A stretch of 64,000 nt of DNA from NCBI GenBank assembly GCA_942491465.1, contig CALOBA010000030.1, forward strand, positions 53,285 through 117,284, written 5' to 3'. The translations under genes were made by a program, and so were the position numbers. This DNA comes from CALOBA01 sp942491465 (lineage in GTDB: Bacteria; Pseudomonadota; Gammaproteobacteria; Chromatiales; Chromatiaceae). The notes below the pieces were generated by a model. That model had not been told where the DNA came from. It saw nothing but the letters and a program-made list of their open reading frames with translations, and ran no database searches. Below are positions 16,969-24,207 of this stretch, piece after piece; position 1 is the first letter of the stretch, and each line of letters starts with the position of its first letter.

Positions 16969-17964
16969 ATGAGCACAGGCACCACCGAGGCCGTCACCTG
17001 CGAGCTCTGCCCGCGCAGCTGCCTGATCCCGGAGGGCAAGGCCGGCGATTGCCGCATCCGCGTCAATCTCGGCGGTCGGCTGCGGGCGACCACCTACGGG
17101 CGGCCGTCGGCGGTGCACATCGACCCGATGGAGAAGAAGCCGCTCTACCACTTCCTGCCCGGCTCGCCGGTCTTCTCCGTGGCCACTGCCGGCTGCAACC
17201 TGCATTGTCTCAACTGCCAGAACTGGCAGCTCTCCCAACGCGCCGGCGAGGAGATGGAGCAGATCATCCGTGCCGACCCGGCGGACCTGGTGGCCGCGGC
17301 GCGCAAGCAGGATTGCCGGAGCATCGCCTACACCTATTCCGATCCCGTCGTCTTCTACGAATACTGCTACGACAGCAGCGTCATCGCCCATGAGCAGGGC
17401 CTGCGCAATTGCCTGGTCACGGCGGCCTACATCAATCCCAAGCCCCTGCGCCGGTTGTGCGCGGTCACCGACGCGGCCAACGTGGACCTGAAGGCCTTCG
17501 ACGACGGCTTCTACCAGCGCATCACCGGCGCCAGCCTGAAGCCGGTGCTCGACGCCCTGATGCTGATGCGCGCCGAGGGGGTCTGGTTGGAGCTGACCAA
17601 TCTGCTGATCCCGACGCTGAACGACGACCCGGCGATGATCCGCCGGCTGGCGCGCTGGGTCGTCGCCGAACTGGGCCCCGGCACGCCGCTGCACTTCAGC
17701 CGCTTCCGGCCCCAGTACCGGATGCGCAACCTGCCGCCGACGCCGGCCGAGACCCTGGGCCGGGCCCGCGCCCAGGCCATGGATGCGGGGCTCGAGTATG
17801 TCTACATCGGCAACCTACCCGGTCACGTCGGCGGCTCCACCTACTGTCCGCGCGACGGCACGCTGCTGATCGGCCGCAGCGGATTCTTGATCACCGAGTA
17901 CCGGCTTGATGACCATGGTCGCTGCCCGACCTGCAACGAACCGGTGCCGGGTCGCTGGCACTGA
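16969..17964 (+). CDS. amrS: AmmeMemoRadiSam system radical SAM enzyme
   Basis: 331 residues. The cluster-binding motif is TAGCNLHCLNCQNWQLS (CxxxCxxC), followed by AYTYSDPVVFYEY and NVDLKAFDDGFY, which are typical of the AmrS family of radical SAM proteins related to pyruvate formate-lyase activases. An N-terminal extension with CELCPRSCLIPEGKAGDC and a C-terminal CPRDGTLLIGRSGF...CPTCNEPVPG zinc-ribbon-like pair complete the protein. The reaction is not known. It is 155 bases after the polyferredoxin and 16 bases before the small Tat peptide. No convincing Shine-Dalgarno is seen before the ATG. Confidence 0.93.
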   Translation: MSTGTTEAVTCELCPRSCLIPEGKAGDCRIRVNLGGRLRATTYGRPSAVHIDPMEKKPLYHFLPGSPVFSVATAGCNLHCLNCQNWQLSQRAGEEMEQIIRADPADLVAAARKQDCRSIAYTYSDPVVFYEYCYDSSVIAHEQGLRNCLVTAAYINPKPLRRLCAVTDAANVDLKAFDDGFYQRITGASLKPVLDALMLMRAEGVWLELTNLLIPTLNDDPAMIRRLARWVVAELGPGTPLHFSRFRPQYRMRNLPPTPAETLGRARAQAMDAGLEYVYIGNLPGHVGGSTYCPRDGTLLIGRSGFLITEYRLDDHGRCPTCNEPVPGRWH

Positions 17965-17980
17965 ACCCAGGAGACCGTCC

Positions 17981-18169
17981 ATGTCCAAGACCATTGCCGA
18001 GGCCATCGACTCGGGACCAGCCCGACGCCGATTTCTCACCGCCGTGGCCGCGCTGCCGGTGCTGGCCCTGCCCTTGCCGCCCAACCCCACCGCTGCGCTC
18101 CGGCAGGAGCGATCCCTGGCAAGTCTGACCGCCGCCGAGCTGCGCCGGCCCCACAACCTGGCCGGCTAG
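17981..18169 (+). CDS. Small peptide with twin-arginine signal
   Basis: 62 residues from ATG 17981, with CCAGGAGA as Shine-Dalgarno 5-10 bases upstream. Residues 19-37 read ARRRFLTAVAALPVLALP, a classical twin-arginine (RRxFL) signal followed by a hydrophobic core. Only about 25 residues remain after likely cleavage, including SLTAAELRRPHN. It lies between AmrS and the AmrB-AmrA fusion with short gaps on both sides. Size, position and Tat signal suggest an exported cofactor-bearing or modified peptide, or a substrate of the radical SAM enzyme, but this is inference; I know no named family for it. Confidence 0.65.
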   Translation: MSKTIAEAIDSGPARRRFLTAVAALPVLALPLPPNPTAALRQERSLASLTAAELRRPHNLAG

Positions 18170-18178
18170 GAGGTACCC

Positions 18179-19780
18179 ATGCGGCACAATCATTTTCCCG
18201 TCCTGATCGTCGTGCTGGCCTGCTCGATCATGGCCGGCAGCACGCTCGCCGCCGCGGCGGCGGACCTGCGCGTGCGCCCCAGCGCCCTGGCCGGGGCCTG
18301 GTATCCCGCCGATCCGACCCTCCTCGCCGACGCGGTGGACGACATGCTGCGCCAAGCCGCGGTCGGCCGCGCCCTGGCCGATGCGGAGCACCTCCGCGCC
18401 CTGATCCTGCCCCATGCCGGCTATCGCTACAGCGGTGCGACGGCCGCTGCCGGCGTTGCCTTACTCAAGGGCCGGCGCTTCGAGCGGGTGTTGGTGCTGG
18501 CGCCCGCGCACCGAGCGGCCTTTGCCGGGCTGTCCATCGCCGACGTGGACGCCTACGAGACACCCTTGGGCCAAGTGCCGCTGGACCGGGAGGCGGTGGC
18601 GGCCCTGCGTGCATCGGCGCTGGTCCAGGCGCATCCGCGGGCGCATGTCGACGAGCATGCCATCGAGATCGAGCTGCCGCTGCTGCAACGGGCGCTGATG
18701 CCGGGCTGGCGGCTGCTGCCGGTGTTGGTGGGTGCCCTGGACGGCGACGACTACCACCGGGCCGCGGACCTGCTGCGCCCCTTCGCCGATGCCGACACGC
18801 TGGTGGTCACCTCCAGCGACTTCACCCACTACGGCGAGCGTTTCGACTACCGGCCGTTCCCGCTCGACGACGCCATCGCCGAGCATATCCGCGCGCTGGA
18901 CGATGGCGCCCTGGCGCGGATCATGGCCGGCGACCGCGACGGCCTGCTCGCCTATCACCAGCGCACCGGCATCACCGTCTGCGGGCTTCGGCCCATCGCC
19001 GTGCTGCTCGGCATGCTGCCGCCGTCGGCCCGACTGGAGCGCATCGCCTACACCACCAGCGGCGCCCTGACCGGCGACTTCGCCAACTCCGTCAGCTACG
19101 CCGTGGTCGCCGTGAGCAGTGCGCAACCGCTGGCCGAGGCGGCGCCGACGGCGGATCGGCCCTCGGGGCAGTCCGAGGCCCCGACCGGCGCCGACAGCGA
19201 CCTGACCGAGGCCGACCTGCGGCTGCTGCACCGGCTCGCGGTGCTGGGCCTGGAGCAGGCCGTGCTCGGCCCGGATGCCGAGCGCGAGGCCGCCGCCCGG
19301 TCCCTAGTCGCGCAGCTGCCGCCGCGGCTCAAGCAGGATGCCGGGGCCTTTGTCACCCTCAAGCGCGACGGGGCGCTGCGCGGCTGCATCGGGGTTATCG
19401 AGCCGCGCAAGCCCCTGTACCAGGCGGTGCTGGAAAACGGCGTCAACGCCGCCGTCAACGACTACCGCTTCAGTCCGGTTCAAGCCCCGGAGCTCGACGG
19501 GCTGGAGGTGGAGGTCAGCGTGCTCACACCGCCCCGACCGATCCCCGGACCCGATGCCTTCATCGTCGGCGAGCACGGCATCGTGCTCAGCAAGGCCGGT
19601 CGCCGAGCCGTGTTCCTGCCCGAGGTCGCCGTCGAGCAGGGCTGGGACCGCGCCGAGACCCTGACCCGGCTCGCCCGCAAGGCCGGCCTCCCCGCGGACG
19701 CCTGGCGCGACGGGGCGCAGCTTGAGGTCTTCGAGAGCATCAAGCTCAGTGCCCCTTATCCGCGGGCGGCCGGGCGTTGA
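18179..19780 (+). CDS. AmmeMemoRadiSam AmrB-AmrA fusion (MEMO1-like plus AMMECR1)
   Basis: 533 residues with a strong AGGAGGT ribosome site (18,168-18,174). A hydrophobic N-terminus (PVLIVVLACSIMAGSTLAAA) reads as a signal peptide. Residues 30-305 are the MEMO1-like domain, related to extradiol dioxygenases: AGAWYPADP, LILPHAGYRYSG, VDEHAIEIELPLLQ and SSDFTHYG carry the expected His/Asp positions. Residues 340-525 are an AMMECR1 domain with the invariant LRGCIG motif and VNAAVNDYRFSP. In most genomes AmrA and AmrB are separate or fused cytosolic proteins; export of this one would place both domains in the periplasm. The molecular function of both domains is unknown. Confidence 0.9.
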   Translation: MRHNHFPVLIVVLACSIMAGSTLAAAAADLRVRPSALAGAWYPADPTLLADAVDDMLRQAAVGRALADAEHLRALILPHAGYRYSGATAAAGVALLKGRRFERVLVLAPAHRAAFAGLSIADVDAYETPLGQVPLDREAVAALRASALVQAHPRAHVDEHAIEIELPLLQRALMPGWRLLPVLVGALDGDDYHRAADLLRPFADADTLVVTSSDFTHYGERFDYRPFPLDDAIAEHIRALDDGALARIMAGDRDGLLAYHQRTGITVCGLRPIAVLLGMLPPSARLERIAYTTSGALTGDFANSVSYAVVAVSSAQPLAEAAPTADRPSGQSEAPTGADSDLTEADLRLLHRLAVLGLEQAVLGPDAEREAAARSLVAQLPPRLKQDAGAFVTLKRDGALRGCIGVIEPRKPLYQAVLENGVNAAVNDYRFSPVQAPELDGLEVEVSVLTPPRPIPGPDAFIVGEHGIVLSKAGRRAVFLPEVAVEQGWDRAETLTRLARKAGLPADAWRDGAQLEVFESIKLSAPYPRAAGR

Positions 19781-19801
19781 TCTCAGCGCGTGCAGTCCCC
19801 G

Positions 19802-20144
19802 ATGGACCACAAAGACTTCATCCTGAAATCATGTCAAGCTCGCCTTCCTCAGTGCCTTCGCCGACCGGGATGCACCGGGCTATCGAAGGGCGTATCAGGG
19901 CCTGGCTTGGGGCCAATGCCATTAAGTTAGCGAGCGATGGGAGCGCTTTGTGGGAGCGGCTTCAAGCCGCGACTCGGCTCGCGCGGCGACCGTCGCGGCT
20001 GGAAGCCGCTCCCACGGCTTAACTTAACGGCATTGGGCTTGGGGCAGCTTTGCCTGGTTCGCCCTGGAGCCGGACAAGCTGGTGTTGCTGCACGACGGCG
20101 AGATCGAGCTGGATCGGCTGTTTAGGCTGGACGAGCGGGATTGA
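19802..20144 (+). pseudogene. Small unknown gene broken by a 122-bp insertion
   Basis: ATG 19802 gives MDHKDFILKS, then a frameshift to a second frame reading LAFLSAFADRDAPGYRRAY up to 19,913. The sequence from 20,046 continues in that second frame as SFAWFALEPDKLVLLHDG to TGA 20,142-20,144. Removing the element at 19,914-20,035 together with one 10-bp duplication joins the two parts without a gap, giving QGLAWGSFAWFALEPDK. I do not recognise the family. Confidence 0.5.
19914..20035. mobile_element. 122-bp MITE-like element with 10-bp target duplication
   Basis: Terminal inverted repeats caatgccattaagtta (left) and taacttaacggcattg (right) match at 15 of 16 positions. Inside is a second dyad, gtgggagcggcttcaagccg against cggctggaagccgctcccac. 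The direct repeat ggcttggggc occurs at 19,904-19,913 and 20,036-20,045, so the target duplication is 10 bp. It has no coding capacity and differs in sequence from the 98-bp elements in this window. Confidence 0.85.
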
Positions 20145-20181
20145 GCAGGCACCTCGCTGACGCACCGCAACGCGCGCCTCT

Positions 20182-20340
20182 TCAATCGATATCGAGCAGA
20201 TACGTCAGATCGATCTCAAGCCGCCCTGCGCACTGCGGGCACCGCCGGGACAGCGTAAACTTCCGGCCGTACGACCACATGCGCAAGCAATCCTGAGCGA
20301 AATCGCGAATGCTTTCGGAGCCGCCGCAGCCCATGCCCAT
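20182..20340 (-). CDS. Small CxxC protein, 52 residues
   Basis: Starts MGMGCGGSESIRDFAQDC (ATG complement at 20,338-20,340; a second ATG two codons later) and ends LTYLLDID. RRCPQCAGRLEID looks like half of a zinc ribbon. The amino acid composition is protein-like and no frame break is seen. It overlaps the start of the remnant on the other strand by a few bases. I do not recognise a family, and it may be a fragment of a larger protein. Confidence 0.4.
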   Translation of the reverse strand: MGMGCGGSESIRDFAQDCLRMWSYGRKFTLSRRCPQCAGRLEIDLTYLLDID

Positions 20341-21223
20341 CGGTGCCGTCTACTCTCCGCATCAGACGCAGTTCTTCGCCTGGGAGTTGACCCGTCGCGC
20401 GCGTGCGGACAGCGTCGAGTCTCTCGGCGCGACGCTCGTCGATGCCCAGGTCGACCTGAACCTTCAGAAGACGGCGCTATCGCTGCAGCAAAGGGAGCAG
20501 GGCCTGCAACAGCAGCTTGGACAGATCAAGGCCGTGCGGACCCTCCGCGACAACCACGCGAAGGCTGTCGTGGAATCCCAGCGCTTGGAGCAACAGGCGC
20601 AACGGCTCAAACGTGCATCCGACGTCGTTCGCGAAACCCGCATCAAATTCATCGACGACATCCTCGAATCCGTCGCGACGGAGACGAATCGACTCTACGG
20701 ACTGATCCACCCGAACGAGCCAATCGCCCTCTCGAAGCTGGAGTTGGACAAGGCGCGTCGCGCCTCGCTGGTCCAGCTAAGTCAAGGTTCAGAAACAAGT
20801 GGTGCAAACGCAACGACGAAACGGCCAATACAAAGGCTCAGGGAGCGGGCGTCTGCACCACTTGTTTTTGAATCGATCCTAAGCCACTTCGAAGGCGTGG
20901 ACGATGTTCCGCCCCAGGCCTATTTCAGCGAATCGCACCTCGACACCCAGGCGTTCTGCTTCTGGCTGGCGGTCGCGAAGCGCGAGCGTCCGTCGAAGGA
21001 CGCCGTACTGGCATTGGACCAGTTGGTGCAATCCATCGTCCGCGAGCCTTTCGAGCGTCAGCATGTCGCCCAGGAGGCCGGTATCCTGCTCGAAGCCATC
21101 CTGGACCATCTTGCACTGACCTATCGTTGTCGCGTGCCGCGCACCACAACGAGTGACTACACCCTGAGCGAGCTGCTCAACGGCACATCCACCCTATTTA
21201 AGAAGCTGGCGTTGACCTTGTAG
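20333..21223 (+). pseudogene. Chimeric remnant: SNF2 helicase N-terminus joined to an SMC-like ATPase C-terminus
   Basis: The open frame from ATG 20333 starts AVYSPHQTQFFAWELTRRA and continues VESLGATLVDAQVDLN, the N-terminus of RapA/DrmD-like SNF2 helicases. At about 20,460 it changes abruptly to a coiled coil rich in Gln/Leu and then to QAYFSESHLDTQAFCFWLA, the signature/Walker B region of SMC- or RecF-like ATPases. A MITE at 20,782-20,878 adds 34 codons in frame. No helicase or P-loop motifs remain, so the product cannot be a working enzyme of either type. It is probably a decayed defence gene. Confidence 0.6.
20782..20878. mobile_element. 97-bp MITE-like element, copy 2 (inverted)
   Basis: Reverse-complement orientation relative to the copy at 6,884-6,981. 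The ends share ggttcagaaacaagtggtgc with few changes, and the centre (acgaaacggccaatacaaag) is recognisably the same. It is flanked by CTAAG at 20,777-20,781 and 20,879-20,883. Element plus one duplication is 102 bp, exactly 34 codons, so the host frame stays open. Confidence 0.8.
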
Positions 21224-21249
21224 GAGCCGATCGGTGAGTAAGAAGCGAC

Positions 21250-21904
21250 ATGAGTACAGACAAGAACACTGAACGCAGACCCGAGACAAGCATTTGCCGC
21301 ATCGGTGTCGCCGGCTACAAGTCCATCGCCGCGGAGATCCGATGGGTCTTCCGGAACGCTGCAACCCAACAGCGGTTCGGAGCGCGCGCGGGGCGCGCTG
21401 CCGGAGCCTTTGCAGAGTCGCGTTTCCCCGGATTTCGCGCCGTCGGGGGTCGATGTCGGACGGCAACGCTGTTTTCTCGCCATTCGCGCGATCACCGAAA
21501 AAGCGCGTTTCGCAAGCCGTTGGTTCGTGAACCTGGTGGCGAGGAAGCGCGTGGTGTTTCTCGAAGACCCGACCGATCCCGGTCTGCGCGCGCACTTGGA
21601 GCAGTGCGCGGAGCAGCGCGCTGAGAACGACAGGCAAGAGGCCAATCTCTACGTGGAGCTTACGAAAGACGCCTGTCTGATCGAGGCATCCAATGCCTGC
21701 GACAAGGCCCCGATCAGCTCGCTGGATGACAAGATGCGCGACCACCTGCGCGCCTGTGCCGCCTGGGTGCCGGAGATCAGTGGTGTCGTTTGGGTGAATC
21801 CGGCAAATGCAGCCGAAACGCCAGTAGACTTGCCGGGCACCGTGCAGGACGCACCCTGGGGACCGTTCAGCCGCCTTTTCCAGCTCGAACGCTTCCACGG
21901 ATAG
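21250..21904 (+). pseudogene. Broken gene fragments, ATPase-like N-terminus and unknown C-terminus
   Basis: ATG 21250 starts a frame whose ICRIGVAGYKSIAAE resembles the first beta strand of AAA/ABC-type ATPases that precedes the Walker A loop, but no Walker A follows. From about 21,340 the sequence is low-complexity and GC-rich with an internal dyad. From about 21,540 a different frame gives a protein-like stretch (VFLEDPTDPGLRAHLEQC, RDHLRACAAWVPEIS) that ends at 21,904. I read this as at least two gene pieces in different frames; neither is assignable. Confidence 0.4.
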
Positions 21905-22028
21905 TCGCCTCCGGCCGAAAGGGTCTTGTCACAGCCGTCGGCCGAGTGATGGCGCGATCGGCGTGGACCACTTCAGGACCGAGATTTTCGGTTGACCTGA
22001 CGCCGCCGCAACGGTCAAATGGCGCGCC

Positions 22029-22652
22029 ATGATTGAGACCATCCTGATCCCCGTCGTCCTGGTCGTCGCCGCCTACCTGTTGGGCTCGATCTCCAGTGCC
22101 ATCATCGTCTGCCGGCTGATGGGCCTGCCGGACCCGCGCACCCAGGGCTCGAACAACCCGGGCGCGACCAATGTGCTGCGCATCGGCGGCGACAAAGGCA
22201 AGGCCGCCGCCGCCATCACGCTGCTCGGCGACAGCCTCAAGGGCGTGATCCCGATGGTGGCCGCGCACCTGCTCGGCGTGGCACCGGCGGTGCTGGCCGC
22301 GGTGGGCCTGGCCGCGTTCCTCGGTCACCTCTATCCGGTGTTCTTCGGCTTTCGCGGTGGCAAGGGCGTGGCCACGGCGCTGGGGGTGCAGATCGGGCTG
22401 TATTGGCCGATCGGGCTCACGGTGGCGGCGATCTGGCTGTTCATCGCCAAGGTGCTGAAGATCTCGTCGCTCTCCGCGCTGGTGTCCATGGCGCTGGCGC
22501 CGGCGATCGTCTGGTGGTTCTGGCCGGAGCCCAAGCTCATCGGCATGCAGCTGATCATCACCGGCATCCTGATCTGGCGCCACCGCAGCAACATCCGCAA
22601 CCTGCTCGACGGCACCGAGGAGCGCATCGCCAAGGGCGACGGCGCCGAATAG
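22029..22652 (+). CDS. plsY: Glycerol-3-phosphate acyltransferase PlsY
   Basis: 207 residues, mostly membrane-embedded (five hydrophobic segments). The three active-site motifs are present: LLGSISSAI with the family's GS dipeptide, GSNNPGATNVLR, and GHLYPVFFGFRGGKGVAT. It transfers the acyl group of acyl-phosphate to sn-glycerol 3-phosphate, the first step of phospholipid synthesis. The length matches E. coli PlsY. It is the first intact gene after the decayed region. Confidence 0.97.
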   Translation: MIETILIPVVLVVAAYLLGSISSAIIVCRLMGLPDPRTQGSNNPGATNVLRIGGDKGKAAAAITLLGDSLKGVIPMVAAHLLGVAPAVLAAVGLAAFLGHLYPVFFGFRGGKGVATALGVQIGLYWPIGLTVAAIWLFIAKVLKISSLSALVSMALAPAIVWWFWPEPKLIGMQLIITGILIWRHRSNIRNLLDGTEERIAKGDGAE

Positions 22653-22697
22653 CCGAGCCTTGGCCGCTCTGCGGAAGCCATTGCACGGTCACGGATA

Positions 22698-22763
22698 CAG
22701 GCTGGACAAGCGCAGCGCATCCAGCCCGCGCCGTCGGAGGATGCGCTGCGCTTCTCCACCCTG
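22698..22763. repeat. REP-like dyad with 25-bp arms
   Basis: Arms 22,698-22,722 and 22,739-22,763 are reverse complements with two mismatches in 25 (core aagcgcagcgcatcc), with a 16-base GC-rich loop. It lies in the gap between plsY and nagZ and could act as a terminator-like hairpin or be a REP element. Confidence 0.7.
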
Positions 22764-22841
22764 CAACAGTCTCCAAGCGCTCTGCCTGTTCACCGAGGCG
22801 CTGTGCCTCTGCGGTTTGCGCTCCAAAGCCCCGGTCCTTAC

Positions 22842-23966
22842 ATGAGCCCGATCACTACCGACCACCGTCACGCCGCCGGCTCGCTGTTCATCCTCGGCTT
22901 CGACGGCACCGACGTCGGCGACACCCTCGAGCGCTGGATCGAGCGCTACCGCCCGGCGGGCTTCATCCTATTCCGTCGCAACATCGAATCCCCGGAGCAG
23001 GTTGCCCGGCTGTGTGCACAGCTGCGCGCGCGCTATCCGGTCGACGACCCGCCGCTGATCAGCGTCGACCAGGAGGGCGGCCGGGTCGCCCGGCTGCGCG
23101 CCCCGTTCACCGAGCTGCCGGCGGCACGGGTGCTCGGGCAGCACTACGCCCGAACCGGCACACTGGACCTGATCCGCCAAGCCGGTGCCGTCACCGCAGC
23201 GGAGCTGACCGCCGTCGGCATCAACCTCAACTACGCCCCGGTGCTGGACGTCGACAGCAACCCGGCCAACCCGGTGATCGGCGACCGCGCCTTCGCCGCC
23301 GACCCGGACACCGTCGCGACCATCGGCAACACGCTGATCGGCGCCTACCAGGCCGGCGGCCTGCTCGCCTGCGCCAAGCACTTCCCGGGCCATGGTGACA
23401 CCAGCACCGACTCCCACCACGACCTGCCGGTGGTGACCCGCGCGCGCGCGGCGCTGGAGCTGCTGGAGCTGCTGCCGTTTCGCCGCGCCGTCGATGCCGG
23501 TGTCGCCGCCGTTATGACCGCCCACGTCCTCTACCCGGCGCTGGACGCGGACTGGCCGGCCACGCTGTCGCCGTCGATCCTCACCGGCCTGTTGCGCGAG
23601 GCCATGGGCTTCGACGGCCTGATCATCACCGACAACATGGAGATGCACGGCGTCTGGGGCCGCTGGGACGCCGACACGCTGATCCAGCAGTCGGTCACCG
23701 CCGGCTGCGACCTGTTCATCGGCGGCGGCGGCGGCCTGCAGGGTCAGCAGCCGCAGACGGACATCCAGCTGGAGTTGATGGACGCACTGGCGGGGCAGCT
23801 GGCCGCGGGCCGCATCTCGATGGTGCGCATCGCCGAGTCAGGCCGGCGCATCCGCGCCGCGAAGGCGCGGCTGCCGCAGCCCTCCGCCGAGGGACGTCGG
23901 CAATGCATCGGTGCCGCGACCCATCGCGCGGTCGCCGAGGCGCTGGGCAAACCGCAGCCGGCCTGA
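22842..23966 (+). CDS. nagZ: Beta-N-acetylhexosaminidase NagZ (GH3)
   Basis: 374 residues from ATG 22842; a longer in-frame ATG at 22803 adds residues not expected in the family. GH3 TIM-barrel motifs: LISVDQEGGRVARL, LNYAPVLDVD, CAKHFPGHGDTSTDSHHDLP with the His/Asp acid-base loop, and GLIITDNMEMHGV carrying the Asp nucleophile. It removes GlcNAc from muropeptides in the cytoplasm during peptidoglycan recycling. The length is a little above E. coli NagZ (341) because of the C-terminal tail. Confidence 0.95.
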   Translation: MSPITTDHRHAAGSLFILGFDGTDVGDTLERWIERYRPAGFILFRRNIESPEQVARLCAQLRARYPVDDPPLISVDQEGGRVARLRAPFTELPAARVLGQHYARTGTLDLIRQAGAVTAAELTAVGINLNYAPVLDVDSNPANPVIGDRAFAADPDTVATIGNTLIGAYQAGGLLACAKHFPGHGDTSTDSHHDLPVVTRARAALELLELLPFRRAVDAGVAAVMTAHVLYPALDADWPATLSPSILTGLLREAMGFDGLIITDNMEMHGVWGRWDADTLIQQSVTAGCDLFIGGGGGLQGQQPQTDIQLELMDALAGQLAAGRISMVRIAESGRRIRAAKARLPQPSAEGRRQCIGAATHRAVAEALGKPQPA

Positions 23967-24006
23967 AAAACGGCCCCGACGATGCCCTGCGGCGAGCGAA
24001 GTGGAC

Positions 24007-24032
24007 TTACCCTGTTGCGGGAAGGCTATAAT
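24007..24032 (+). promoter_or_regulatory. Candidate promoter with perfect TATAAT
   Basis: A perfect TATAAT at 24,027-24,032 is preceded by ttaccc (24,007-24,012) with a 14-base spacer, so the -35 is weak or displaced. It is 175 bases upstream of the ferredoxin-domain gene and is the only such hexamer in the gap. Confidence 0.4.
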
Positions 24033-24207
24033 CGCCCGCTGTCGACGATGCCGCCTGTCGGCTTAACGCCGTCACCATCGGTTCCGTTCAGCCGCCGCCA
24101 GCAGTCAGGGCGGCAGCGTAGGTACGAGCCCGAGTGACCCGCATCCCGCGCCCGTGGCGCCGGTCGCGGCCTAGAGCCGCTCCAACAGCGTAAAGAGTCA
24201 GCACCAG

